NCBI GenBank assembly: GCA_016866635.1 | Contig: VGLT01000002.1 | Span: 1-27,747, forward strand | Reading direction: 5' to 3' | Source of the DNA: Candidatus Uhrbacteria bacterium | GTDB taxonomy: Bacteria > Patescibacteriota > Patescibacteriia > 2-12-FULL-60-25 | Length of the DNA: 27,747 bases | Shown: piece by piece, positions 14,818 to 22,126 of the stretch | Position numbering within the stretch: position 1 is the first letter of the stretch | How the letters are laid out: each line of letters opens with the position of its first letter | Notes under the pieces: generated by a model | What the model saw: only the letters and a program-made list of their open reading frames with translations | Told to the model about the DNA's origin: nothing | Database searches by the model: none | Made by a program: the position numbers and the translations under genes

Positions 14818-15207
14818 ACATGCTTCACGTTCTGATCTCCACGTATCAAGAATTTTTTTATGTGTGGTTTGCCAGGTTTGTTTGGCATTGATTCTCGCGG
14901 TTTCCAAGGCATGACGTGCGGCTTTCATGTCCTCCCTTGTTTTTGTTTCCTTCGCTTTCTTCAGGGCGGCGTGATAGCTCTCCAGAGCGATTTTTTTAGC
15001 GCTCTCGAACTCTTGGAGTGCGATCCTGTCTGCCATCAGATATGTTTCCAAAACACGCGCACGGCACTCGGCGATTTCTTTTTTTGCTCGCATGATCTCT
15101 TGTTTGGTCGCGGGTCTGGTCGATGGAGCACTTTCTGAGGCTAAAACCGGGGTGCCCGCAAAAGCCATGAGCAGTGTTCCTGCCGCGAGGATTTGCTTGA
15201 TGTTCAT
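14797..15207 (-). CDS. Small secreted coiled-coil protein, hypothetical
   Basis: A 136-residue protein. A signal peptide (MNIKQILAAGTLLMAFAGTPVLA) ends near residue 23. The mature part is a Lys/Ala/Glu/Arg-rich helix (about 35-125) with two cysteines, one at each end of the helix (IAECRAR, REACKTK). The family is not recognised. Its architecture (signal peptide, charged helix, two cysteines) parallels the 5393-5791 product. An extended -10 (TGG-TATACA) lies about 36 nt upstream of the start. The stop codon is within the loop region of the shared terminator. Confidence 0.7.
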   Translation of the reverse strand: MNIKQILAAGTLLMAFAGTPVLASESAPSTRPATKQEIMRAKKEIAECRARVLETYLMADRIALQEFESAKKIALESYHAALKKAKETKTREDMKAARHALETARINAKQTWQTTHKKILDTWRSEREACKTKPVS

Positions 15208-15270
15208 AACAAGTGGTCAATGAATCGTTAGGGATGTTTATGTATACCAGGGGAACGAAAAATCGTTACA

Positions 15271-15930
15271 TTAGCGCCTTTTTAACTTCTTGTGAAAGAG
15301 ATAGGAGAGTAAAAAGAAAAAGAAGAGAGCCAATCCACCTAACACCCAGAAGGTTAATTCTTGTTTTAGCACAAATGCTTCACTCATATAGATGGCGAGT
15401 ATCGCAAATGGGATTTCGGATAACAACGTGATGAGAGTGTATCTACCAAATGGATATTTCATGATCCCAAGGAGATAGCCGGTAATTTCTGCCGGGGTGA
15501 TTAGTCGAAAAAGAAAAATCATCATAAATTCCGTGTGTGGCGGAATATGGTTACGATATTTTGTAATCTTTTTTTCTGGTAAAAAGCGCTTAATAAATGG
15601 ATAGGCTCCATATCGACCGAGCACATAGGCACCCATACCGCCGATGATCCAACCGGTCAGTAATAGGATCAGGGTGAGCACACTGCCCCACAAGCTAACG
15701 CCAATGGGAATCAGTGGCGCGCCGCTAAATAAAGAGAACATCGCAGACGCGGCCGCTACGAAGATAAAGATAACCATCGCTAACCATGGATGGATGGTGG
15801 AGAAATTCTGAATGTGGCTGATGAGACTAAGAAAAGCGGAATGAAATGAGGAGGAGTAGAGTAACGCAAGAGCAACCAGGGCGATGAGAACCAAGGCAAC
15901 AAGTTTGGAACGAACACCGAGCTGAGACAT
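15271..15930 (-). CDS. VTT/SNARE-associated (TVP38/DedA-like) membrane protein
   Basis: About 219 residues with five or six membrane helices. Features of the VTT domain are present: a loop SLFSGAPLIPIG, the helix-glycine segment LTGWIIGGMGAYVLGRYGAYPFIKRFLP, and FMMIFLFRLITPAEITGYLLGI with the conserved Arg. Members are thought to move or scramble lipids; substrate here is unknown. I start at the ATG at 15930, where an extended -10 (TGG-TACACT, 15949-15941) sits 10 nt upstream; the longer frame to 16077 would run through the tRNA-Gln terminator and tRNA. The basic C-terminal tail (HKKLKRR) should face the cytoplasm. Confidence 0.8.
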   Translation of the reverse strand: MSQLGVRSKLVALVLIALVALALLYSSSFHSAFLSLISHIQNFSTIHPWLAMVIFIFVAAASAMFSLFSGAPLIPIGVSLWGSVLTLILLLTGWIIGGMGAYVLGRYGAYPFIKRFLPEKKITKYRNHIPPHTEFMMIFLFRLITPAEITGYLLGIMKYPFGRYTLITLLSEIPFAILAIYMSEAFVLKQELTFWVLGGLALFFFFLLSYLFHKKLKRR

Positions 15931-15940
15931 GAGTGACACC

Positions 15941-15949
15941 AGTGTACCA
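15941..15949 (-). promoter_or_regulatory. Extended -10 promoter of the VTT gene
   Basis: Minus-strand TGG-TACACT, 10 nt before the ATG; no clear -35. Confidence 0.4.
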
Positions 15950-15987
15950 AGTTCACTGATTTTTGGCGTGTTGTGTGTGTAAAATGC

Positions 15988-16010
15988 AAAAACCGCCTGT
16001 GAAAGGCGGC
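15988..16010 (-). terminator. Intrinsic terminator of tRNA-Gln
   Basis: Minus-strand AGGCGG/CCGCCT 6-bp stem, 5-nt loop, then five T residues (15992-15988). Confidence 0.8.
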
Positions 16011-16017
16011 TTGTGCA

Positions 16018-16091
16018 TGGCTCCGGGACATGGATTCGAACCATGATAAACAGCTTCAAAGGCTGCTGTCCTACCATTAGACGATCCCGGA
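16018..16091 (-). tRNA. tRNA-Gln (anticodon TTG)
   Basis: Minus-strand cloverleaf: acceptor TCCGGGA/TCCCGGA, anticodon stem GCAGC/GCTGT with loop CTTTGAA (anticodon TTG, codon CAA), T arm CATGG-TTCGAAT-CCATG, discriminator G and encoded CCA (16020-16018). It is flanked by its own promoter and terminator. Confidence 0.95.
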
Positions 16092-16101
16092 TTGCGCGGA
16101 G

Positions 16102-16130
16102 ATTGTAGGAAAAAATGGTTCACACGTCAA
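16102..16130 (-). promoter_or_regulatory. Promoter of tRNA-Gln
   Basis: Minus-strand TTGACG (16130-16125), 17 nt, TACAAT (16107-16102), 10 nt before the tRNA. It overlaps the divergent nuclease promoter. Confidence 0.75.
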
Positions 16131-16147
16131 CCCTTTTTTGTTATTCT
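16119..16147 (+). promoter_or_regulatory. Promoter of the nuclease gene
   Basis: TTCACA (16119-16124), 17 nt, TATTCT (16142-16147), 11 nt before the ATG at 16159; predicts a leader of only a few nucleotides. Confidence 0.55.
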
Positions 16148-16158
16148 TGAATCGATCT

Positions 16159-16758
16159 ATGAAGGCTAACATTCGTCGTATCCTGTTTCCTATTCTCGTT
16201 GTCGCTATTTTTTTCTTACTACAAAGCTTTGATAAAACCGCGCCCTCTTCTCTCGAACCGGCATCGATAAATGAGACGTTAACCATCGCGACTTCGACAG
16301 CCATCATTCCTGCACCGGTTACCTCCACCAATGCCCTTGTGCTTCGCGTGGTCGACGGCGACACGATCGTTGTGATGCGCGATGGGCAGACCACAGAAGA
16401 AAAAGTTCGTTTACTCGGAGTCAACACGCCAGAATCCGTTGACCCACGTCGGGCGGTGGAGTGTTTTGGCAAAGAAGCATCGCGATTTCTTCAATCGCTG
16501 ATCGAAGGCAAACGTGTGCGATTGGAGCCGGATCTGGAAGCGGATGAGATCGACAAATATGGTCGACTATTGCGAAAGGTGATAGGAGAGAATGGAGTTG
16601 ATATAAATGCACATTTAATCGAACAAGGTTATGCGTATGCGTACGTCACATTTCCGATGAATAAAATGAGAAGAACCTATCTAAAAAATCTGCAATCAAA
16701 AGCAGAGCAAACAGCTGTAGGCTTATGGAATCCTTCCACATGCGATGGGCAAAAATAG
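16159..16758 (+). CDS. Membrane-anchored staphylococcal-nuclease-family protein
   Basis: A 199-residue protein with an N-terminal anchor or uncleaved signal (about residues 6-22), a Ser/Thr/Pro/Ala linker to residue 58, and an SNase domain. Catalytic positions of thermonuclease are present: VVDGDT (Asp66, Asp68), VRLLGVNTPE (Arg84, Glu92) and YGRLLR (Arg136). NAHLIEQGYAYAY and GLWN complete the fold. An extracellular calcium-dependent nuclease is expected, which would fit salvage of environmental nucleotides or uptake of DNA fragments in a small-genome organism (inference). Its end overlaps the VKOR-like gene. Confidence 0.88.
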   Translation: MKANIRRILFPILVVAIFFLLQSFDKTAPSSLEPASINETLTIATSTAIIPAPVTSTNALVLRVVDGDTIVVMRDGQTTEEKVRLLGVNTPESVDPRRAVECFGKEASRFLQSLIEGKRVRLEPDLEADEIDKYGRLLRKVIGENGVDINAHLIEQGYAYAYVTFPMNKMRRTYLKNLQSKAEQTAVGLWNPSTCDGQK

Positions 16759-17276
16759 CTCGTCTGAACACCGCGGCAATCGCCTTTGTTGGGCTTTTTA
16801 CGTCCATGTACATGCTGTACGAGTATGTCACGGGTGGAGAGATTGTCTGTGCGCTTGTGTCTGGGTGCGAGGTGGTACGTGCTTCTGGTTGGGCTTGGCC
16901 GCTTGGGATCCCACTTCCGCTCTTTGGCGTCCTGTTCTACCTCGCTGTTTTTTTCTGGCTTGTGATTCGTGCGACTACTCCCACCCCCCGATGGTTTTTG
17001 ATGCTTGGTCGAATCAACATCGTTCTTGGATTTCTCATCTCCATCCTTCTCACCTTTGTCGAATGGCTTGATATCAAGCAGTTCTGTTTTTGGTGTCTTG
17101 TTTCCGCCGGTTGCTCCGCGCTGATATTTATCCTTATGTTTTTTGATCGAGTGCCACGAGAACAAGAAGGGAGAAGTACACAAGAACTCAGAAATTATTT
17201 TATTACTTTGCTCCTTTTTCTCGTGATCGGAACCCCGATGTTTCTTTGGTTGACCAACTATCTCCATAACGGATAA
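16725..17276 (+). CDS. Vitamin K epoxide reductase (VKOR) family membrane protein
   Basis: A 183-residue, five-helix membrane protein. The loop cysteines Cys42 and Cys48 (VCALVSGC) with Ser54, the LGIPLPLFG segment, and the active-site pair Cys121-F-W-Cys124 match bacterial VKOR homologues, which reoxidise a DsbA-like thiol oxidase using quinone. No thioredoxin-fold partner is fused or adjacent. ATG 16725 overlaps the nuclease gene by 34 nt; ATG 16740 is equally possible. Disulphide formation in exported proteins fits the several paired-cysteine secreted proteins in this window. Confidence 0.87.
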   Translation: MESFHMRWAKIARLNTAAIAFVGLFTSMYMLYEYVTGGEIVCALVSGCEVVRASGWAWPLGIPLPLFGVLFYLAVFFWLVIRATTPTPRWFLMLGRINIVLGFLISILLTFVEWLDIKQFCFWCLVSAGCSALIFILMFFDRVPREQEGRSTQELRNYFITLLLFLVIGTPMFLWLTNYLHNG

Positions 17277-17279
17277 TCT
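17250..17279 (+). promoter_or_regulatory. Promoter of the 17289 gene
   Basis: TTGACC (17250-17255), 18 nt, TAATCT (17274-17279), lying over the end of the VKOR-like gene; the ATG is 9 nt further. Confidence 0.5.
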
Positions 17280-17288
17280 TAATATCAT

Positions 17289-17933
17289 ATGAATTTTGAT
17301 AAGAAGTCTATCGATGAAGGGGTAAAGTCCCCTGGTGAGAAAGAGGGTCTAGAAACTGAAGGGACTCGAACAGAAATTAATAAGGCCAAGGAAAGACAGT
17401 TAGAGATTTTTAGTGAGTTAGCAACTGAGGCTGAACAAGTATTTGATCCTAGATCAGAAAAAATGAGTGCTATTCAAGGAATGCTGGGAGAATTTGAGAT
17501 GTTCTTGCCGCATGGAGCGAGAAAAATGGAACATGTCCTAATGGTCCAGGAAGCTTTTGAAAAGACGACCGGTCTCATGGAACAAACAAGAGATAAATTT
17601 TCTGAGTTGATGAATCACATAAGACGAGGTGAGGATTTTAGTCCAGCACTTCTTCACGAAATGCAAATGATCCAGCATGAATTACCACATATTCGCTCTA
17701 TGATAGCTGGTTTTACGGAAACGGTAGCGCAGCTTGATTGGGATTTGCGTCAGTATGCTGATCAAAACGCTGATTTGCTTGGATACAATGCGGGAGAAAT
17801 TGGTCAACGCGCCGCCGCTCTTCCACAGGTTTTTGGCGAGGTCTATGAGGCGATACATGGTTCCATTCGTAAATGGGAAGATGCTATAGAGCAAGCACAT
17901 TCTGTGTCGCAAGCCATTGGACGGGCCTCCTAG
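17289..17933 (+). CDS. Helical hypothetical protein
   Basis: A 214-residue soluble protein I do not recognise. The N-terminal 35 residues are charged and probably disordered (Glu/Lys/Gly). The rest is predicted helical with Met- and Gln-rich stretches, such as LLHEMQMIQHELPHIRSMI and the tail IHGSIRKWEDAIEQAHSV. There is no signal peptide, membrane helix or cysteine. It has its own promoter with a near-leaderless start and lies between the VKOR-like gene and pepA. Composition is AT-richer than its neighbours. Confidence 0.65.
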   Translation: MNFDKKSIDEGVKSPGEKEGLETEGTRTEINKAKERQLEIFSELATEAEQVFDPRSEKMSAIQGMLGEFEMFLPHGARKMEHVLMVQEAFEKTTGLMEQTRDKFSELMNHIRRGEDFSPALLHEMQMIQHELPHIRSMIAGFTETVAQLDWDLRQYADQNADLLGYNAGEIGQRAAALPQVFGEVYEAIHGSIRKWEDAIEQAHSVSQAIGRAS

Positions 17934-17938
17934 CATAG

Positions 17939-17967
17939 TTGCATTCCTTTTTTAGTTCCTCTAGGCT
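17939..17967 (+). promoter_or_regulatory. Promoter of pepA
   Basis: TTGCAT (17939-17944), 17 nt, TAGGCT (17962-17967), 8 nt before the ATG. Confidence 0.5.
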
Positions 17968-17975
17968 GGGTCCAT

Positions 17976-19472
17976 ATGAAGATTGAATTAAAGCCCACAA
18001 CGTCGTTGGGAGAAGCGACGGATGTGCTGTGTGTTCCGTGTTTTAAAGGCGAATCCACTGCTCGTTTGTCAGATCTTGATAAGGAGCTGCATGGAATGCT
18101 CAAAACCATGATGAAAAGCGAGTCATTTGATGGCTCAAGTGGCCAATGGGCTGTGTTTCCTATTTTAGGTCAGGCAAAAATGAAACGGGTCGCGCTGATA
18201 GGATTGGGAGATAAAGGAGTGTTCAAGCTTGATGATGTACGCAAACTTACGGCGCAACTCGTTCGCCGTGCACGTGATGTAAAAGCAAAACGCGCTTCGA
18301 TTTTATTTCCCTCAACGACCATGACGGGGCGAGAATTAGGATCGGCGATTGCGGAAGGGGCTTTGCTCGGTGCATACCAATTTCACACCTACAAGGGCAA
18401 ACTCCATGAGGAGAAGAAAAAAGATCTTGAAACCCTTGTCCTCCTTAATCCAGACGCAGCAAAGCGCACATCGATGGAGAGCGGTATTCAGGAGGGGTCT
18501 GCGTTGGCCCGTGCCACGATCTTTGCCAGAGATTTGGTTAATACACCTGCTATGGACATGACCCCAAAGCAACTTGCAGATGCGGCCAAACAGTGCGCAA
18601 CTCGTGGATCAGGAATTTCTGTAAAATACATGGATCAGCAGGTGATGGAGCGCATGGGGATGCGTGGGGCTCTGGCTGTTGCGCGTGGATCTGTTCATCC
18701 TCCGGTGGGAGTACATTTGATGTATCACCCAAAAAAGCGGGCGAAGAAAAAAATAGCGATCGTGGGCAAAGCGGTGACGTTTGATTCGGGAGGGCTCTCT
18801 CTCAAACCAGCAGACGGTATGATGACGATGAAGATTGATATGGCAGGTGCTGCAACCGTCATTGGACTGTTTCAGGCGCTTTCGTTGATCGCGCCGAATG
18901 TGGAGGTGCATGGAATTTTTTTAGCGGTGGAGAATATGCCATCCGGAAGTGCCTATCGACCAGGGGATGTGGTCAAGGCAATGAACGGAGTTGCCATCGA
19001 GGTTTTGAACACGGATGCCGAGGGGCGAGTCACGCTTGCGGATGCGCTGACCTATGCGGAGCGATTAAAGCCAGATGCTATTATCGATCTCGCAACGCTC
19101 ACGGGTGCGTGCGTTGTTGCTTTGGGAGAAGATATCGCGGGGTATATGGGAAATGATCGAAAATTGCTCGATCGACTCGGTGGAGCTGCCAAAGAAGCGG
19201 GTGAGGAGATGTGGGAATTACCTCTCCATCAACCTTACAAAGAGCTTATCAAGTCAAAAATTGGCGATATCAAGAATATTGGAGGTGGAAAATGGGGAGG
19301 AGCGATCACGGCAGGGTTATTTTTATCCCATTTTGTGGGCAAAACCCCCTGGGTTCATATCGATATCGCTGGCCCATCGTATGTAGAAAAAGAGACGAGA
19401 CCAGACCTTCCCTATGGTGGAACAGGCTTTGGAGTCAGGACTTTAGTGAGATATCTACAGGGTCTAGGCTGA
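17976..19472 (+). CDS. pepA: Leucyl aminopeptidase (M17)
   Basis: A two-metal cytosolic aminopeptidase that removes N-terminal residues, 498 residues. The catalytic domain shows VGKAVTFDSGGLSLKP (around 263-278, metal-binding Lys and Asp, catalytic Lys), MKIDMAGAA, and the signature NTDAEGR (345-351) with the Asp/Glu ligands and catalytic Arg. LATLTGACVVALG follows and the C terminus keeps WVHIDIAGP. The N-terminal macro-like domain is divergent, as usual. Together with oligoendopeptidase F it suggests peptide recycling. A promoter lies 8 nt upstream. Confidence 0.95.
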   Translation: MKIELKPTTSLGEATDVLCVPCFKGESTARLSDLDKELHGMLKTMMKSESFDGSSGQWAVFPILGQAKMKRVALIGLGDKGVFKLDDVRKLTAQLVRRARDVKAKRASILFPSTTMTGRELGSAIAEGALLGAYQFHTYKGKLHEEKKKDLETLVLLNPDAAKRTSMESGIQEGSALARATIFARDLVNTPAMDMTPKQLADAAKQCATRGSGISVKYMDQQVMERMGMRGALAVARGSVHPPVGVHLMYHPKKRAKKKIAIVGKAVTFDSGGLSLKPADGMMTMKIDMAGAATVIGLFQALSLIAPNVEVHGIFLAVENMPSGSAYRPGDVVKAMNGVAIEVLNTDAEGRVTLADALTYAERLKPDAIIDLATLTGACVVALGEDIAGYMGNDRKLLDRLGGAAKEAGEEMWELPLHQPYKELIKSKIGDIKNIGGGKWGGAITAGLFLSHFVGKTPWVHIDIAGPSYVEKETRPDLPYGGTGFGVRTLVRYLQGLG

Positions 19473-19488
19473 AGAAATTTTAAGGGTG

Positions 19489-19505
19489 TGTTATACTGTG
19501 GATAA
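19489..19505 (+). promoter_or_regulatory. Extended -10 promoter of the glutaredoxin gene, overlapping a DnaA-box-like 9-mer
   Basis: TGT-TATACT (19489-19497) lies 38 nt before the ATG. TGTGGATAA (19497-19505) covers the expected transcription start. Confidence 0.45.
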
Positions 19506-19535
19506 TTTCTATCTGCTATTTTTTATTTTGCACCT

Positions 19536-19787
19536 ATGACCGTCACTGTTTATTCGACCCCAACCTGTCCGTACTGCAAGTTGGCAAAAGATTTTTTAAA
19601 AGAAAAAAATGTTGACTACACGGATATCGATGTAGCCAGTGATACGGCCGCGGCCAATGAAATGGTAAAAATGTCCGGTCAAATGGGGGTGCCGGTGATT
19701 AAAGTCGACGATGACATTATTGTGGGATGGAACAAGTCAGCCTTGGAAGACGTTCTTGTATCAAAACACAAAAAGGTAGCGGCTTAG
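19536..19787 (+). CDS. Glutaredoxin / NrdH-like redoxin
   Basis: An 83-residue thioredoxin-fold protein with active site Cys11-P-Y-Cys14, the cis-proline segment GVPVIKV and a C-terminal helix. It reduces disulphides, likely of peroxiredoxins or ribonucleotide reductase. It faces the ahpC end of the oxidative-defence operon tail to tail: its TAG and the ahpC TAA overlap by 3 bases. A regulatory link to the operon is plausible but inferred from position only. Confidence 0.9.
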   Translation: MTVTVYSTPTCPYCKLAKDFLKEKNVDYTDIDVASDTAAANEMVKMSGQMGVPVIKVDDDIIVGWNKSALEDVLVSKHKKVAA

Positions 19788-20314
19788 GCCTTTCCCAGAG
19801 TTGCACCTCCGTGTTCCCACTCGACCGGGCAGCGCTCACCTGTTTGTAGGGCTTCGAGTACACGTAACGTCTCTTTCACGGATCGTCCGACAGATCCTGC
19901 GCTGATCAAGGCGTATCGTACTTTGCCATCTGGATCAATAATGAATGTTCCGCGTTCGCTTGATCCATCATCTTCATTCAACACATCATACGCGCGAGAG
20001 ATTGCCTGGGTTGTATCCGCGAGAATTGGATAATCAACGTCTGGCAGATCTTTTTCAAACCAATTTTTATGACTCCACTCAGAGTCTGTCGAGGCCGCTA
20101 AGATTTCCGCGTTCAATGTTTGGAAATCCGCCTTTTGCTTTGCAAATCCTTTTAATTCCGTGGGACAGATAAAGGTAAAATCTCGCGGATAAAAGAACAA
20201 CACAAGCCACTTGCCTTTATAATCCGCGAGGCTGACTTTTACAAAATCTGATTTCCCTTTTTGATACGTCGTCACTCCTTCAAAGGTTGGAGCGGGTTTT
20301 CCGATGTGAATCAT
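19784..20314 (-). CDS. Peroxiredoxin, AhpC/2-Cys type
   Basis: Reduces hydrogen peroxide and organic peroxides. 176 residues. The peroxidatic Cys50 is in FYPRDFTFICPTEL; the resolving Cys162 is in ERCPVEWEHGG, as in typical 2-Cys enzymes. The ATG overlaps the SOD stop by 4 nt, so translation is coupled. Third and last gene of a bcp-sod-ahpC unit. No AhpF-like reductase is near; the convergent glutaredoxin or a thioredoxin may supply electrons (inference). Confidence 0.92.
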   Translation of the reverse strand: MIHIGKPAPTFEGVTTYQKGKSDFVKVSLADYKGKWLVLFFYPRDFTFICPTELKGFAKQKADFQTLNAEILAASTDSEWSHKNWFEKDLPDVDYPILADTTQAISRAYDVLNEDDGSSERGTFIIDPDGKVRYALISAGSVGRSVKETLRVLEALQTGERCPVEWEHGGATLGKA

Positions 20315-20916
20315 ACGTGAGAAGTTAGCTGTACATAAATTTCATTCGCTTTTTCCCAATGAAGATTTTTCCACCAATCTTGGATATAGGTTTTACGATC
20401 TGATCCGTAGTCAATGAAATAGGCATGCTCATACACATCCAGCACGAGGATCGGCATGCACCCCCAAATGCCACCCTGATTGTGCGAGTCACAGCCATAC
20501 ATTTTTAGTTGTTTGGCTTGAGTGTCCCAGCAAAGAACCACCCACCCACGCACAGCCATACCAGTTGCAGAAAAAAAGGCGATGAATTTTTCGATGGAGC
20601 CATATGTTTCCACTAAGGCGTCAACCAAGGGACCGCTGGGCTCACCCTTGCCTCCCAGTGTGTCGAAATAATATTCATGCAGGTAGATCGCGTTAACCGC
20701 AAATGTTTCTCCATCACGCAGGGCGCGCAATTCAGAATAGGTTTGATTTGCAGCATCCAGACCAACTCCAGACGTATGCATCGCCATCAATTTTTCTGAA
20801 ATCTCGTTCGCTTTATTCACATACCCCACGTACAACTTGTCGTGGTGAATGGACATGGTTTTATCCGAGATGCCCGTCAGAGAGGTAAAGGGGAGCGGCT
20901 TAGGTTCCATTTTCAT
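20311..20916 (-). CDS. Iron/manganese superoxide dismutase family protein
   Basis: A 201-residue Fe/Mn-SOD. Metal ligands are readable: His24 (SIHHDK), His80 (IYLHEYYF), Asp160 and His164 (LDVYEHAYFIDYGSDR). Gln147 (HNQGG) may be the manganese-type second-shell glutamine. Second-shell positions differ from well-known enzymes: the two His of the usual HxxxHH helix are Leu28 and Tyr29, while the gateway Tyr32 is kept. It overlaps bcp by 17 nt and ahpC by 4 nt. Metal preference is undecided. Confidence 0.88.
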   Translation of the reverse strand: MKMEPKPLPFTSLTGISDKTMSIHHDKLYVGYVNKANEISEKLMAMHTSGVGLDAANQTYSELRALRDGETFAVNAIYLHEYYFDTLGGKGEPSGPLVDALVETYGSIEKFIAFFSATGMAVRGWVVLCWDTQAKQLKMYGCDSHNQGGIWGCMPILVLDVYEHAYFIDYGSDRKTYIQDWWKNLHWEKANEIYVQLTSHV

Positions 20917-21367
20917 AGGGTTTCATAGCTTTAAGAATTTCTGAATTTTTTGGCATTCCACGCTTGAGATAACGAATCACCCCTTCTGTATCGATGCCAA
21001 CCACGGAGCGTTTAATAATGATCGCCTTGAAAAATGTTTTTATGGCTCCGTAGCGCTTGCTGACCTTTTTTCCCGTATCAATCAATAGGGGAAAGGGGAA
21101 GGTGTGTTTTTTGATAAAGGTTTGGTGTGATTCCGCATCCGCGTGATTCACCCCGTACACAACGATGCCACAGCTGCGAAATTTTTGCCAGTCATCCCGG
21201 ATGGCGCAGAGTTGCATCGTACAGCCTGGGGTCATGTCGCCTGGATAAAAGACTAAGAGCACGGGTGATTTGCCGCGAAATTCACTCAGTCGAACGAGTT
21301 TTCCAGACGAATCCTTCAGGGTAAAATCAGGTGCCTTAAGACCAACACGGAGTTCTCTTTTTTGCAT
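20900..21367 (-). CDS. bcp: Peroxiredoxin, Bcp/PrxQ type
   Basis: A 155-residue thiol peroxidase. The motif YPGDMTPGCTMQLCAIRD has peroxidatic Cys49 and a resolving cysteine five residues on (Cys54), the arrangement of atypical 2-Cys Bcp/PrxQ. First gene of the bcp-sod-ahpC unit. An extended -10 (TGC-TATACT) sits 9 nt before the ATG, so the mRNA is expected to be leaderless or nearly so. Confidence 0.9.
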   Translation of the reverse strand: MQKRELRVGLKAPDFTLKDSSGKLVRLSEFRGKSPVLLVFYPGDMTPGCTMQLCAIRDDWQKFRSCGIVVYGVNHADAESHQTFIKKHTFPFPLLIDTGKKVSKRYGAIKTFFKAIIIKRSVVGIDTEGVIRYLKRGMPKNSEILKAMKPYENGT

Positions 21368-21376
21368 ATCGGCCCG

Positions 21377-21385
21377 AGTATAGCA
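21377..21385 (-). promoter_or_regulatory. Extended -10 promoter of the bcp-sod-ahpC operon
   Basis: Minus-strand TGC-TATACT, 9 nt before the bcp start codon; no convincing -35. No OxyR- or PerR-like box recognised. Confidence 0.5.
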
Positions 21386-21405
21386 CGCTTTCCAACTCTT
21401 GTGTG

Positions 21406-21437
21406 CTCGTGTTTTTATGTTCTCGTGTTTTTATGTT
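21406..21437 (+). repeat. Perfect 16-nt tandem duplication
   Basis: CTCGTGTTTTTATGTT occurs twice in tandem, followed by a partial third unit, just upstream of the 21449 start. Confidence 0.9.
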
Positions 21438-21448
21438 CTAATGTACAC

Positions 21449-22126
21449 ATGTCGGACGAGCATAGAGTCGTCTTTTCTCGCGGATCCATCAATGGATATC
21501 GAGGTGGAAAAACATCGGCCTCTATTTGGCGTAGGACCGGGATCGGGTGTCTGTTGTTGATACTGGGTTTTATTATTTTATTTGTGTCTGGTTCGGGATG
21601 CGTTTTTCCTAAAAAAGAATTCGATGTGTCCGCCTTGCATATAACGGCGGAGGATGTGATCGTTCTTCGTCCAACGATCCTGGGCATCAAGCTTCCACAG
21701 GGGAACAAGGATCGTGCCCTGTACGCAAGCGGTACACGATCGGACCTCTACGTCTCGTTTGAAACCTTCTCTCGTTTAAACATAGACGGTGAGGCTCTGG
21801 TGAACTCCGACTTGGAGGATTCGTTTGTAGAAAAAATAGTGCATCGGGTCGTACAGACAGAGGACAAAGACCCAAATCTCGTGATCGCAGAGCCTGAGCT
21901 TGTTACATATTCCTTACGCATTAACGGGAAGCGAGTGTCAGTTCCTGCCATTCATGCAAAAGGAGAACGACAAGAACTCATTATTCTCCACTCCCCAAAC
22001 ACACCGCTGATCCTTAAACGCACCCGCAATCCACTTCATCGATCCACTATCCTCGCCAAAGGCAACTGGAAGCAAAATATCCAGGGACATCAGATAACAG
22101 ATCTCATGGTTTCAGGATACAAATAG
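21449..22126 (+). CDS. Single-pass membrane protein, hypothetical
   Basis: 225 residues from the ATG at 21449. A basic cytoplasmic N terminus (about 30 residues) leads into one hydrophobic helix (GIGCLLLILGFIILFVSG), and the rest is an extracytoplasmic domain of about 170 residues with beta-like alternation. Two cysteines flank the helix. I see no known motif. The upstream in-frame extension to 21362 runs through the bcp promoter and the 16-nt duplication, so I reject it. Its 3' end overlaps the convergent 22090-23004 gene by 37 nt. Confidence 0.65.
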   Translation: MSDEHRVVFSRGSINGYRGGKTSASIWRRTGIGCLLLILGFIILFVSGSGCVFPKKEFDVSALHITAEDVIVLRPTILGIKLPQGNKDRALYASGTRSDLYVSFETFSRLNIDGEALVNSDLEDSFVEKIVHRVVQTEDKDPNLVIAEPELVTYSLRINGKRVSVPAIHAKGERQELIILHSPNTPLILKRTRNPLHRSTILAKGNWKQNIQGHQITDLMVSGYK

